From Nocardia sp. NBC_00416 (lineage in GTDB: Bacteria; Actinomycetota; Actinomycetes; Mycobacteriales; Mycobacteriaceae), in NCBI RefSeq assembly GCF_036032445.1, contig NZ_CP107932.1, positions 2,544,501-2,608,500 of the forward strand: DNA of 64,000 nt, given 5' to 3'. The notes below the pieces were generated by a model. The model had not been told where the DNA came from and ran no database searches. It saw nothing but the letters and a program-made list of their open reading frames with translations. Positions 34,901 to 36,619 of the stretch are shown piece after piece; position 1 is the stretch's first letter; each line of letters begins with the position of its first letter. A program made the position numbers and the translations under genes.

Positions 34901-35618
34901 GACCGGCCGCCAGACCGCCGGCCGCCGAACTGACCGCGGTGATGCCGAGCTGGGTCATATTGATACCCAGGCGGCGGCGATCCCCCTGCCAGGCTTGTGT
35001 CCCCAGATCCTGGCCGACTCCGAGGGCGGTATCGAGGGCGGCGTGGCGCACGACGAAACTCGGCAGCTTCCGGACACTGAAATTCAGGAGCCCATGTCCG
35101 GCCATCCGGCCGGCGGCCCGGCCGATGGCCAGCAGCACCCGCTGCAGCAGAGATCTCACCACGACTCGGGTCACCGCGATCGCCGCCACTTCCACCGCCG
35201 GCGCGGTCGGTGGGAAGATCCACGCCAGCGCGATTTCCAGCGCCAGCAGCACCAGCGACGACCAGAACATCAGCTTGGCGTACTCGATTTCGGTGCCGGT
35301 GTCCCAGGTCGCGTCGGCGGTCATCCGCAGAAAGTCGGCCAGAGCGCCCAGCGATGAATCGTTGCCCGGCGAACCCGCCGGATCGAGCAAACTGTCGAAC
35401 GCCTTCCGGAGTCCGTCCCGGACCTCACCCTGCGGAGCGGCGGCGAGAGCCTCGTCCTTGGCCGCGACGAGTTCGTCTCCGGCGATCTCGGCCAGCCGAT
35501 CCGCGGCGGCGTACCACGCCTGGGCCAGCGCCCACATCTGGTCTTGGTCGCCCTGCGGCCATTCCATGCCGACCAGCCATTTGAGCCATTCCAGCTCAGC
35601 AGGCAACTCCCAGACCAT
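6903..35618 (-). CDS. Giant 9571-aa WXG100-like, papain-like, multi-metallopeptidase protein
   Basis: One uninterrupted 28.7-kb frame encodes about 1 MDa. Order by residue: CpnT-like WXG100 domain (1-110); hydrophobic and Gly-rich segments (116-290); disordered linker (380-735); papain-like Tox-PL domain (740-905; Cys748, His848, Asp869); then 20 zincin-like modules mixed with three unrelated domains; Pro-rich tail; C-terminal domain (about 9450-9571). Module kind A (about 280 aa, HExGHALD) has motif positions 1280, 1561, 2757, 4864, 5163, 5571, 5901, 6576, 8038, 8417, 8717 and 9024. Kind B (HExVHA) has 2014, 2412, 2999, 3428, 4108, 4521, 6773 and 7184. The WXG100 start implies ESX-dependent export. 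Start ATG lies 17 bases after the YbaB-like gene. The N-terminal domains resemble polymorphic toxins; the function of the array is unknown. Confidence 0.93.
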   Translation of the reverse strand: MVWELPAELEWLKWLVGMEWPQGDQDQMWALAQAWYAAADRLAEIAGDELVAAKDEALAAAPQGEVRDGLRKAFDSLLDPAGSPGNDSSLGALADFLRMTADATWDTGTEIEYAKLMFWSSLVLLALEIALAWIFPPTAPAVEVAAIAVTRVVVRSLLQRVLLAIGRAAGRMAGHGLLNFSVRKLPSFVVRHAALDTALGVGQDLGTQAWQGDRRRLGINMTQLGITAVSSAAGGLAAGPAAGLIHQQLSRRLGDGARMQLVNGAVTGAIAGAVGGAGGLGAAIGTQVGIDLHNGKNWEEIRAGTLSLDSLAPQFSPLQISGGALSGGASGFSDTAAHLLPWGRNSESYQQKWGNFSFRDRMAEAAFGGSDSGPGIGFLDKAVQDHLGAAHDVGDELVVGEGDPHAAGVDAGAGSVGAAGAPDSGAVEGSPREGGVVATADTAADRVYVGNASSAGSDGEDSGSVAARDSEGAIGEPRTVTGRREAELAESGTDIRTAEGDPGDSGTAIRAREELSAGEPANRNSGVATGASGGISGVPEVVAEAADPESGAGAVATPVTDAPTAGTTGASSAFQGGGTGGGAVAAAPAGGVAGEQSAGGVSAASPASRSGPVATGGPGPVVGLRDSGVSAVRPGVSDGSAPHRPGPSWESGKGVPDGSKQAPAAGAAPSPVADSGIRADRSDSVAAESVTAQPNNGPEAKSGAAGAGDSASAGAALAVAAESADSSPPHGVIAATAASEVGGLRNDCAALALAQLALETGSPVIRVPGGPVGPGGMTLHEIEEAVRSPLFEFPPGAAERSRHQPVADELLRMVAGLDPRDIVQGRGPRALIVDLYAGAAGGPAVGGHAYTMTVRMKADTGEYFVEVRDPSAGARHRFPPEPPREIDTVSAVLLDGAGRPVRPSGLDSRVRPLTEYYRSIDERAVFVDDEYRTGGKRGESLERFAARGEAVRLDIQGQLAARRAAYLRSLQNEAFARDGTSALRRYDDLVNTAQDEAYQLKEHADEKWAESGRRGRGKRPRDAEWNAVVDLEPLPGRRLPLLPQASPPSAVPEEADFAEHRNSPRADEETEAVEAVADQQVVPESGDPEAPGAVYSWAGPRDSSDGETLGDRYGGSITDKWSELIEPEISRWDTNRAIGAELQSHLRKLTGDEDLYVDFNSPNPAPEVLAEFARAMVAVFEKNPDVTRNIELRQLLGELPFLALPSDHPSLQYATAVRGDQERLHVRSISFDTTYFHKFSHGTPDDPHGDYFWTNVRRDVEVARLPKAVLDRPAFAVAVLAFGAALDISKGRMAHPAVDEVLRQSFVAGGHRPQHGPEFRRWLRRIMPSAFTDQVGGQLDPAKALASAFLEQTLRGDAGEALTGLVELLDAQDGIEPRTTVSAGSDPVRLPERGSAALMPETVFDDEWVALPTAAEIATRLEEVLTGITDRTIRVTGFDSDLDIDVVRETARTLAEVYPDFRSIDIREIAFVDLVETVERRSNKRILGSAEQGYGDTPLGLYQDPDSEGPPRRLTHTKRLMLNRAYAKNAEYFWREAENSAESGFHPDSDRARPVRAAVLHEFGHAVDFAGSGVARRLVGNALLHHYMANRRGPETVADYENWMKAQLSRYSFHGDGRLNAIEAIGEAFAEVHARGYDKADEAVRIIYDVAVRAADESARGRMRRFADRQRFGASGYQVRAVDGITRRNVFVPARRIDGADPRGTGGVSTEPDGGVAAMAAPRGDRFDPGRSSPDTDPAAGREAPTEAVRAAGPGAEGVEREGSARPNPAEEAIWQAYRRRAEALLFAHYTRLHHRPHSPAEYRRLQLAVNRRNRLLDRETYDRAAAQLERIRRGYRRWLHRELPGYPFHAEDDPSRGIAAGDLDTPKALAAAYRARQAKGIKALGTAEWLLVQAIAEAPPRNGPAVDDGLPPDGSDAVAGLPGSETDPAPGDESRRDLMAVALEDPEREVREILAGTPTGREVLAMIDDARTRAVFEPGGHGQPRGLYLPAKLRAHVFTVESDLADQAMTLAHEAVHAYYHLLRRTADPAAVSLREDYIAAGVDEETRAEVLAIRLATELRESGYVFPAGETEKAYRAAAAQPGDDVRLSVEEVHQRGVEAVRVIQHSQYSDRYGTYWDAAHSGESSPDDPWQEPVGANAAELSRGLLRHKDAVLRMVAAESAVRTLVRELRGALAATSPGFRGAAGPALQHVEAALDGTVSAEGAAELRRLRHELHRLVDLQYDAAWWAAESADVERELYPPAARQVLEAHPGARVLTDTIAYVPGDGTPDRLVVVARRGAHDGVVAAASGDLTELVHRTDVVREDRTLDFAGERFRVRKADHSAPGVEPAPHPGNPPNAAQRATDIETGRVRKLLSRTAIGGWAEEILRKHSVRIEYRSGAMDRYHPAQRLLVLDPAGSEGAQLVSMLHTAVHIDTAGNRGARDTVRFRLAASRPGYLEQMISDQARAQALEILAVRELRALPGIDVSTDSALERVYLEASAAAPDSEAEIPNAVARPPTALLDEAGLAALRRALPGREVSPGRTYHQFFGSAWDYTHGSDPVADAVGMRENSASDPADPGSPLARWIGLPAPARADEARPAQNGIAPPLVPAADSRPLPEAESSAGLLGVPGSDQWTPWDPERVAVELRTQLLGALGSDIPVIGFDSDSVDPEIAREYARAVLDRFAETPDVALDSIEIGSIDHDNPELVLAEVQYRPVTAADGTVRFTRHLVLNQLFAADPGKIRRLVHGNAELRHFAASARARPLYTAISHDFGHLLDRTGTLAARRLAGNALLQHYMAEQLGPDTVDGFKAWLRENLSGYSLDPETGWLNPGEALAEAYAEVIAVGRENAGAPVRILYDLLVRSADRATLGGRFGRFIDQTRYRSSPYRVVGENFVRKWPPFGKPAEGDSPLRVRSDASSAQHVDSGVRSERLEGLDPAGQVRDLLAQIETGRKVLEFLDENPTIRANFPLRAEDAPRGELGPYGQFSPHELSMDTFTDGRSAIEQALTAVHEMVHAQYHVRGITGHTIARRQTMSRGEFVAANVDEEAHAEALSIWAGLELRALGYLVPATHAEEVYVSATAQYLRTSRRTGSEPDFDQVHEQGIAAVRELIGLEPAQKGMGYSRYYGEIWDQQSPAAGSAVPGDEGSGGDYWYLPADPAVAAELHRGVLKGRDLELQRSEVADRIRESAAELGLDSGLSSTRLHKAIETELRRPPGTTDEPAESRRRRHDLRVLDDLLARSARLRSLAARATLRFEALLAREVLTATIRDSVPPGSGARLLTDQIAHLPGTPDRVVVAALLGGHAGALEAAGRDPETAAILERADIETEYRRLRYLPDGSFRVELTADPDPHRTWYAAEVAEPESHADRAAAERIAGIRRVLADTAKTRVGPWADSILRDWEVRIEYDTGADNQYDPVRNTLVLDPGLSDGRQMAAVVHAAIHIEAAGSRETPVGTRFRLQSRRWDYVRAMLAEEARAHALEIIAIRELRAAGFEIPETALENVYTTAFDTERARLAGRDPGRAPADLDALANIAGLRAMRPELAKHRVSSGRTYAEYYSTAWDHGRGVRSMDRIVADTRAAGRAKTEDGEILPSRVLEDSATRTVERVEYANGNELIETVFADDDRAIAALLVSVTGRAFGAAVSRAAISELHRLYQRVPSGIPADRIPVGASESVARYADTDRGILLGLLDIVTGNPGRSAAEIYLNPQRGTVAALGHYRAFEDSGPVPAEIGPFAGYLLRRTDDGTVEYRDRRLLVSMVDDFIERFATTRPAFEQYDKLDWYEQSLVRLRRIRAHAREDFESGADLDRLGVVDSYVSSYGAGDGFGVRAAVDSAGVVRAEIRTGENTPQSADMFSDVLRNLGHLATEFRVEWIAGGGLPGSHGDGVSTPRGASEETIDTAVSRLAAQHGFTRIEIGSGEASGQPAGQRSTTVYFRRPADPAQVEAEPVAGPEQPVAVADDPNARPPGDDPADPVDRLTPPAAGPDSSREAGEIGDRTPDTPEGTAPRLTPEPPTESRADRITGPPVDSIGARRAPVLVALDDPEQQIRSLLALTPTGREILAALGDERIRTDFVPYGLFEVGNHDRVLGQYRTRSLTAQVYTAESDLLTQGLTLAHEVVHALYDLEGQVADPGDMGRADYIEARIQEELDAEVLAIRLAAEWRDLGCPVPPFASETGYYTAAAGNADGAEDLSEARTGATAMQAHERGVEAVRALYRDRHATRYGRVWDRHLEERDETIRADERHRSTGPEFDAQLRRGLSDWKDAELRWQAAGGELTQLSSLLGVDPLPADPATRGDTETPLQRVERELATTDSADGTAELRRRRHELHRLTDLQNDSLQQAARYRAEQQRVHTLAVRDVLAAATRDIPDARTLTDNVAYLPGEPDRLVIVARKGDHDRAVAEAIRSSGDFVHRADIAREYREVKVQLDGQIAVTRVVEPSPPRPDEQPARDLPAPGAAQRTADAETGRIRRVLARTEVGAWADEVLREHAVRIEYRSHAIDRYFPAQRLLVLDPGGSDGAQMAAMVHTAVHADIAAQQEAGGAVRFTLQASRADYIDRMIEHQARAQAMEIIAVRQLRALSDDVLSGAEIPRTALEHIYGAAFDLRVAVGEGSVAAREAAHDAGVAALRRELPEIEVSPDRTYAEFFGAAWDYTHGSGPVADESAGAENVANEAVDSESDPPLVPRIGPPDPGRSDGVPPSRDGTESHTATPAGERPGQVPDTARDGVPEQLVDFSGKSPVEVGAQWQALLADLDHPVEVFGFDKLPDEAASQVQDIARAITLLLAGNPRLDVRQVGFGRMRKRYDVRVAETETGHRFVEQIVFGVGQFTRPEWDDGTGDYFSENIQRDIDNGILPELFSLMPGSALAAAAVAHALDHHGGYLAREMVHAELTHHFRDNRPRLHISRELWELDGPRYRRWLNNILPQTSFVDRWHDIAPRRALIDGFVSNWVASNYEGYVQTRRQSAVNRLLADLLAAQDGVEPRPLDPDHAVPVLFPEPAAAELLGAVDESGAPIQDDFTGKSLREISVILTRKLSDLAGESVVVYGLDRNIDPEIAREWARFFVHSFETDRFLVVPAVGIGALESDPDANRDRYVAARTYSDSTSPAADGDPIELDMNRPIRVDRIQLNSEFAEKSEFLCRAVYSAIESGQIKPDARKRPVWWIGGHEWGHALDAAGARLFRSYIGDVLLGTYLSNPLGEPTTSGYWVWLSESLSGYSFKGIGYAFSSDHDMLQVDPREVGAEAVPEVRWRGRENIDDREPVAVVYDLLVELARAQHNEGVPSRRLTELLELRGTYHLESTGEIVDGLSPFAAIRNGEGWGIIVGPDAPAAAGAADSHPSAGLDTRTSRPAPEPRAGSPVPSAEVAGTSDRAPDGPDARPAQGEVSVDRDRADRPEYSPAISHDSNARGVGDDPAGATPVGEHDGPNAVRAGVPEQTPNLSGRSPAEVGRELQALLASRDRPVEVFGFDKLPDEAVSSAQKIARAVLRLLDRYPRLDIRRIGFGRIPNSHDVRVAETAGGQRYTDAIIFGIDQFTRPYFDKGAGDYFLDGIRKKIHDGVLPETFAERPEAALTAQAFARALDHHGRYLARDLVHAELTHHYRDNRRPVTTTGERWKLSGPGYRTWLREVLPHSSFPDEWGDVLPDRALIDGFVSTWVEFQDTKSGFDPQHEAVSRKLSDLLALQDGAEPRPLDPERTVPVSLREPTSAELVGAVDDSGAPIQDDFTGKSQREVAEILVEKLRQLTGKNVVDYGPGLYDISTGRAERSVADGPDEDLRRVQGNSIVVYGFGTSVDHEIARDWARFLADGFESEPSMDVRAVGIGFPGNTRPSGVLARTFYGVTPFVVRADPTTPDYNRPVFVDRIALNPYYAENAEIFRRVVDRAVESKHFRPQAGIRPVWWSGGHEWGHAREVSGTGLFRMLVGDLLLGHYMTNPLGEPTISGYWIWLQQNLSGYSFDGSRVDPVEAGAEAATEVRWRGRANVDDREAVGVLHDLLVELGQWQQNNRVPSRRLVELLELGRVYREESSGEIVDGLNPFAAIGNGEGSGIIVTSDRTPDSTDARGSRQIPEHSDDFLEHRFTEPDGRSSAANSAVDASHEADIGGTGDTGRGSHSRSRAHYATTEPELPPDPRPRGESIELVLDDEGLLRDADGELYTGSKADAFVMNTVGRFRTMGAAFGHGELVAEYAQSGDPVDAVAGFGMWAVEAGRVTFLWPDGTGRFHDAGFDPLYTAQVLDQLRRHGVDLTQARLWSNARGALWHQDIGMPTVGRVVSESGAALLAETGSGTAERAGLLDGFGDGFAIRGEGVEFEDGLVRVALAVEPVRGERGRVVVELSAEKGVRYVEVEPGSEPERVNAALDALDEKLTEWLGYTPQGRGSPEPSGGIGALGGPDADGAPSRDLLAVALDESSRRVRLRAVTDDDVLGVPAAFRDDKWAGKSVAEVAAQLRKSFPGARLWGFGPEDSDDPVPPLSRDSSDPSELNAAVVRDWARLLELRLAQSPEADVRGFGIRDLGPGGLGEARAALDRETGKKYTAEIVLGRDAATDPRRFRQLVQTGVDTRRFAPEVAERPMDAVVGHELGHALDHAGAGKARARAEGYLRWTAEQEGADLGDWLDELSGYSRNPDGSMRAAEALGEAHFRFLRDGPEGLPRTFAILHELLLTLARDPSSPLGDPRSFGIGWREPGAGAPVESTDVSRDLMTVALDDPVREVVGLLEQTATGREVLGLCDDPRIRTVFESGDGGRRLGEFKPDNLTAHIYTARSGLVDQAMTLVHELVHAKYHVEGRAATPNEMSEQEYIAARVDEETEAEVLAIRLATELRALGYDFPASAMEEKHRAAVRRNSITDVAHDDAAARAGAAAVREAQHDIYSERFAAHYENERSVAHPGADGRHQPTGPEFERAFRRALLHRQDVHIRKNAAETEARALALRLGIPPLLDAELRSRVDTAMRRVEQNPATTEVSGAGSMLRRRRHELHRLTDLVDDCLRHTAAFDAAERDLHTLVARDVLEVAARNAPGLRILTDNIAYLPGRPDRLIIAVQHRDLARAAAAAEDLLDGLVVRDDGAIDRTYLTLEVESGGTIRVRQAGIPRSAEETPAGQLWRSEAHVPAPPEPAVRRATDAEIRRIRRVLVRTPVGEWSNTVLRDNDIRIEYQSNATDRYYPSAGVLVLDPGGSDGDQMVAMVHTAVHAEIAAQQNTGDAVRFRLSAERSAYVDQMIDQQARAQAMEIVAVRQLRALSESELSGVVIPKARLEEIYAEAFDRIAEVVGDSPAHLEAAHDAGVAALRHALPDLKASPDRTYGEFFGAAWDYSNNPRIAASETAPAAAGPADFRADPAAPGRNPVPAVDQRIDPPDPQVDGPSRAVHEISASRVKPDLDRPEADGSMSREIPAKAGEPGWRQRRVGDESELARALYHLPESRRAAIAVLDRLRAILTVLHPHATREQVDNAFYAPENTRSSGMVLRSVPLDELRRDGNLRELMSAVQNAMWRSRELSHPSGTTLDDGLARLLNQPDWAEQARRLGLNVDALDRVRATITGGDPRVVIGAKDIRDERNAVSDVGHIATAEELARSYAIRKQREAPDQLRRSLTVQDWNLLGMPLSLRELQAIPGDLVVLRKTRLDPGRPLPRDDRGRVDLKALAITLAAEDRAFRRVLPLYRYDESGRRARDETGHAVVDGVLVYHEEGTVDAATALRLDPHRFAVPLPWVPGVARFEFEKGGEWFRRTAVERGFPVGAGVSGTAARMAARFTWIMPRGVSDIDFAGAILSLLLPQHHSLYETVRGIQMVGTQVVDEVVFEASDGAVAGLYRAVFDRFGISAPDGSSRAGTAGAKDIAGRPLPGLEAGIVDPPADSGRAAAASDDAVAGEVHSEADPLGIRSADEWSGVSLTGIRHELRAVLGPLLPGRDIELFGFPGQPDPGTDTGGSTDAVRFDTGAAAERLDVVVLREYARGLADSLGGSPGLDVRRIGFADLGPTRIAQTTTARDPRTGRLFVESITFNTRHAADAQRLQHYVAGEVAEGHFPESLLARPIYAVAVHEIGHALDAAGDHSARKLVGPMMLRRYREVLRNELRWWEALPTDRKAPGGQRWWSRLLPELAAEPSEVGAYLAWLANRFAGHSISPAGVLLPGEALAGAYSVVKVAERVDIDGAVRVAVGTETRQVHDLLVRRARRGGAAGLLGGAADWLRYGNPYGDAQPVPYNGATAYIRNVENVGAGDDDMAGRANPDGPADHGAGEQPDVPGPAAAPGSRWSDWPNREAIRDPRRDWEPGSEHSDAEWLGAPVPDEWSARRSMEELGAALWKRLGERCPISGFYGYVTNLEAAREVSRALTDMSGRYPVAVLGKVTASWSSWAEDAQMSAPVDGATGLPRAATIAINRGVYNSPARALVEPARFAVDTGLHYPSTALRPVYTMVVREFARAMLAKGNWDAPQVAERALFTLYQRSERLQLRRPTEEGFMPWARKHLSEDSFELDTGGARWRLQPEKALTAAFTEVAVLGRENVPPVLRLLHDLVVRAAERRADGPGPVRDHLGRFADRVLFGEPMPVERLDALRILGVRRGSGVREVPNESATASGAGLLGVSAGDWSTMRTPSEVAAELGARLAVPVYGFTDGSVDVEVARDLALSMAGTLGRFRPEGFDYIAIGDVPDGASVQVAAQVNPLTGVVRGISITFNAAYAVDHRKFRAAVLAEAGPKRGGADSWALEYGPVCSVGVRAYGRVLDLAGGGYAHRELLELLWAGEPLADGMYWDIVGDSADRAGDFTGYVDITATERFSEPTVDPAAALADGFVEVVMNPHTASGLHRKAFESLIGAVERAGRRGPLGRLADWVQFGAHALGDLPRQVVVRETAPPVHRNEFADMIDEILAGAAGAAGADPFFGAEPRAIQVTLQGMLRRGTGNAELAVSGLERDDLNPERVQEFARAMVDISELLSAMGVAQVGLAESGRFDDYTEDGFSAWLPGTGTGEGSSELMFNALHFRATRPDGTPVDPGELLNYLQEKVDDAQYPGAVLERPVYAAVIRGVGHAVDYRDYRVAEAELNAALQAYYDTHPDLWEIEYEDWLQLTFPGYRTREHGVSPAEGMRNALVDVVLRGADRWSGPMRMVYELLKSHQRAQPGFTRGRVDGPDDNGPERSGTVESASRRMPPGSSLRSRVPEPRIWPEDKEWPGPVEIEPIEWTGVETLDEPEPPESGVASDLPNLRNEFSELREPADGHRDADIPASSGIPQLQPPVSTDVPWWLDPRSVAVSPSAGDDPVLPGATAPSDRSDEVRDPSFSGDPSAALPDAAPSWSPPPGRNSPPESPNSPWSPNASETPRPVPPGIPGQSIPPGDPDRPRQPGAYGPGRQPLRPTPSPQGSGYSQTHPHLRPVSGPGRLITGVSGPPDLPGAQPGPPVAGSGYPPAVPPANPAAQGSGQMPYRNRSGSRSGVRGSRPPHPSPGEVPVILVRPFAGAGVPAVFDPRTGALQVGHGAVGEQRGVYGDLGTVAVVFFRGPGGELALRVGERYVECSDAVTARWGPAGPRLSRFVVSVAGTVLADLTYRALPRELDLGAYISAVLADGDRRRTVFG
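8199..11981 (-). other. Giant protein: active kind-A module followed by three dead copies
   Basis: About residues 7880-9140. The first module has HEIGHALD (8038-8045). Three further copies keep the overall module pattern but have lost the metal site: REFAR (8417), RAYGR (8717) and RGVGHAVD (9024). The decay worsens towards the C-terminus, while spacing stays near 300 residues. Confidence 0.75.
12150..13499 (-). other. Giant protein: unrelated domain III
   Basis: About residues 7374-7823. A helical first part (ALYHLPESRRAAIAVLDRLRAILTVLHPHATREQ) leads to a mixed alpha/beta part containing GDLVVLRKTRLDPG, FEKGGEWFRRTAVERG and TWIMPRGVSDIDFAG. The last part resembles catalytic cores of some transferase-like toxin domains only loosely. 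No family is claimed. Confidence 0.5.
13689..16331 (-). other. Giant protein: kind-A active module followed by kind-B pair 4
   Basis: About residues 6430-7310. The kind-A module carries HELGHALD (6576-6583), the most canonical copy, with SGYSR and EALGEA after it. The kind-B active half has HELVH (6773-6777) and DEETEAEVLAIR; the dead half has HTAVH (7184-7188) and QARAQAMEI. This kind-A plus kind-B composite matches the order at residues 1561-2412 and 2757-3428, suggesting a larger unit of repetition. Confidence 0.8.
16500..17225 (-). other. Giant protein: unrelated domain II
   Basis: About residues 6132-6373, without HExxH. It reads like a compact alpha/beta domain (IELVLDDEGLLRDADG, then GMWAVEAGRVTFLWPDGTGRFHDAGFDP, then GALWHQDIGMPT) followed by a beta-rich segment (VRVALAVEPVRGERGRVVVEL). 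No family assigned. Confidence 0.55.
17559..21461 (-). repeat. Giant protein: tandem duplication of a two-zincin unit
   Basis: About residues 4720-6020 hold two head-to-tail units of roughly 700-740 aa. Each has a dead kind-A module (AAVAH at 4864; QAFAR at 5571) followed by an active one with HEWGH (5163 and 5901). The units share long near-identical stretches, for example PVEVFGFDKLPDEA, DHHG and GEPT-SGYW, and are more alike than other modules, so this duplication looks the most recent. Both zincin copies keep GYSF and a Glu-containing helix after the motif. Confidence 0.85.
21699..23531 (-). other. Giant protein: kind-B active/dead pair 3
   Basis: About residues 4030-4640. The active half has HEVVH (4108-4112) and QEELDAEVLAIR; the dead half has HTAVH (4521-4525) and QARAQAMEI. 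The two halves are 413 residues apart, like the other pairs (398, 429 and 411). Confidence 0.78.
23859..24851 (-). other. Giant protein: unrelated domain I
   Basis: About residues 3590-3920, without metallopeptidase motifs. It starts with helical segments (AIAALLVSVTGRAFG), has a YLNPQRGTVAALGHY segment, and ends with an alpha/beta part (GVRAAVDSAGVVRAEIR, then TVYFRRP). No family is recognised. It could be an effector payload or an immunity-type fold. A Pro/Asp-rich linker separates it from the next pair. Confidence 0.6.
24939..27761 (-). other. Giant protein: kind-A HDFGH module followed by kind-B pair 2
   Basis: About residues 2620-3560. The kind-A module has HDFGH (2757-2761), an unusual Glu-to-Asp change in the catalytic motif, but keeps GYS and EALAEAYAE. 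Next comes a kind-B active half with HEMVH (2999-3003) and DEEAHAEAL, then a dead half with HAAIH (3428-3432) and EEARAHALEI. Confidence 0.78.
27999..29801 (-). other. Giant protein: kind-B active/dead metallopeptidase pair 1
   Basis: About residues 1940-2540. The active half carries HEAVH (2014-2018) then DEETRAEVLAIR, a typical zinc-ligand helix. A basic helix (RRLRHELHRL) and a beta domain link it to the dead half, where HExxH has become HTAVH (2412-2416) and the second helix QARAQALEI. The rest of the fold is retained, ending in a YHQFFGSAWDY motif. Confidence 0.8.
30579..32231 (-). other. Giant protein: first two kind-A zincin modules (one dead, one active)
   Basis: About residues 1130-1680. 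The first copy has LAFGA (1280-1284) where HExxH should be, so it cannot bind zinc in the usual way. The second has HEFGHAVD (1561-1568), followed about 60 residues later by RYSF and a Glu-rich helix (EAIGEAFAE) that probably gives the third zinc ligand. Both share the kind-A frame: a DxW/GxSxxE entry, a GFD segment, an ExAR helix and a segment leading to HExGHALD. Confidence 0.8.
32904..33401 (-). other. Giant protein domain: papain-like (Tox-PL / glutamine deamidase type)
   Basis: About residues 740-905. The nucleophile motif is LRNDCAALALAQL (Cys748), the catalytic His sits in GGHAYTMTV (His848) and the Asp in VRDPSAG (Asp869). This order and spacing match the papain-fold toxin 1 group, members of which deamidate glutamines or cleave peptides. 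In most polymorphic toxins the effector is C-terminal. Here the domain precedes more than 8600 residues, so an autoprocessing or releasing peptidase is as plausible as a toxin. Confidence 0.8.
33414..34481 (-). other. Giant protein segment: disordered linker
   Basis: About residues 380-735: almost only Ala, Gly, Ser, Asp, Glu, Pro and Val, without hydrophobic clusters. It is a low-complexity spacer separating the secretion domain from the papain-like domain. Similar shorter spacers separate later modules (for instance DNA about 30.3-30.5 kb, 19.3-19.6 kb and 7.3-7.9 kb). Confidence 0.8.
34749..35273 (-). other. Giant protein segment: membrane helix and Gly/Ala-rich hydrophobic region
   Basis: Residues 116-290. 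A strongly hydrophobic stretch (LMFWSSLVLLALEIALAWIF, 116-135) could span a membrane. A Gly/Ala-rich region around 221-290 (repeated AAGG, AGAVGG) follows, similar to glycine-zipper segments of pore-forming or translocating toxins. This may anchor the protein or help translocate the downstream array. Inference from composition only. Confidence 0.6.
35289..35618 (-). other. Giant protein domain: WXG100/CpnT-like N-terminus
   Basis: Residues 1-110 of the giant protein. It opens with MVWELPAELEWLKWL and an EWPQGDQDQMWALAQAW helix, the pattern of the N-terminal domain of CpnT and related actinobacterial toxins (a WXG100-type helical hairpin joined to the effector). In CpnT-type proteins this region directs type VII-dependent export. 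It is the main reason to place the giant protein in the ESX pathway. Confidence 0.85.
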
Positions 35619-35635
35619 ATCCGGCTAACCGACTT

Positions 35636-36148
35636 TCACCGGTTGGTATCAATAATCGAGCCGCGGCGACCCCGCGGAGCCTCGTCATACGATGACTCCG
35701 GCACGGCACTGCCGTCGAAGACCCGGTGTCCTCGAACGGATTTCGATGCGGCGGCCGCAGCGTCGACCGGCTGTGGAATATGCAGCCCGGTTGCGTCGAT
35801 CGACAACTGCTCCAGCAGATCGGTCAGCTTGGGCATCCGCGCCCGCTGCGTCTCGATCGGTGTCATGAGCTCCGAAGTCTTTCGGGTGATCTCCGCGGAT
35901 GCCTTCTGGGCCGCCTCGATCACCGCCCGCGCGATCTCGGCGTAGCTCAGTTCCGCGATACTGTCGGTGAATTCGACGTCGATCACCGTGTTGTCGGCAT
36001 TGACCGTGACGGTGACCTTCTTACCGCGGGCCTGGGCACTGGCGGTGAGTTCCGCTCGCTGCTGCTGGATCCGGGAAATGACGCGAACCTGCTCCTGCGC
36101 ACTCTCGAGCAGCTCGGCGAACTCGGATTTCGTTCGTTCGTTCGGCAT
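35636..36148 (-). CDS. YbaB/EbfC-family protein of ESX loci
   Basis: A 170-aa protein with a YbaB-type core in residues 1-105: a helix, a beta hairpin (KVTVTVNADNTVIDVEF), then a long helix (YAEIARAVIEAAQKA). It carries a polar C-terminal extension. YbaB proteins are dimeric nucleoid-associated proteins; ESX loci often carry a relative (EspL in mycobacteria). It lies 14 bases after the WXG100 gene and 17 bases before the giant gene, so the three are almost certainly co-transcribed. It may act as a chaperone or stabiliser of the substrate rather than as a DNA-binding protein. Confidence 0.82.
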   Translation of the reverse strand: MPNERTKSEFAELLESAQEQVRVISRIQQQRAELTASAQARGKKVTVTVNADNTVIDVEFTDSIAELSYAEIARAVIEAAQKASAEITRKTSELMTPIETQRARMPKLTDLLEQLSIDATGLHIPQPVDAAAAASKSVRGHRVFDGSAVPESSYDEAPRGRRGSIIDTNR

Positions 36149-36162
36149 GGCTCACTTCCCGT

Positions 36163-36495
36163 TCAGCTGCCGAATCCGGCGCGATTGTCGTCCTCCATGG
36201 CACGAACCCGATCGGCGTAGTCCCGCATGCCGCGCGAAAGCCCGAGCACCGATTCGGCGGCGCACCGGACTCCCTCGGGCAAACCGACGGAGCTGTCCCC
36301 GTAACCACCACCCTGGCCGCCCACTCCGTCGTAGAAAGTGGTGCCCAGCTGATCACTTCCCCACGGTGTACCAAGGCTTTCCATCGCACTCGTCAAGGTG
36401 TTGAGCACCTCATCGATCAAGTCACCGACAGCGCCGACCGAACCCGCTGCTGCCCGAAACTCCAGGTCGGAGAACTCGAAGGCCTTTTCGGGCAT
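36163..36495 (-). CDS. WXG100-family ESX substrate
   Basis: A 110-aa WXG100-type protein. The ATG at 36495 follows ggaggag and is chosen over an in-frame start 22 codons upstream. The helical hairpin has the expected turn (GTPWGSDQLGTTF) near residue 45, then a Gly-rich stretch and a second helix (AAESVLGLSRGMRDYADRV). It has no signal peptide, as expected for type VII substrates. It precedes the YbaB-like and giant genes and is the likely co-secreted partner of the WXG100-like N-terminus of the giant protein. Confidence 0.85.
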   Translation of the reverse strand: MPEKAFEFSDLEFRAAAGSVGAVGDLIDEVLNTLTSAMESLGTPWGSDQLGTTFYDGVGGQGGGYGDSSVGLPEGVRCAAESVLGLSRGMRDYADRVRAMEDDNRAGFGS

Positions 36496-36619
36496 AGTAT
36501 TTACTCCTCCACTACATGCGGGGCCCACAGACCACCATCCAAAAATGAGTCGGATCACCACCGGACATTCGATGAGCTACACGGCGAATCCGGCGCGCCT
36601 CCGGGGCCGCCGATCTTTG

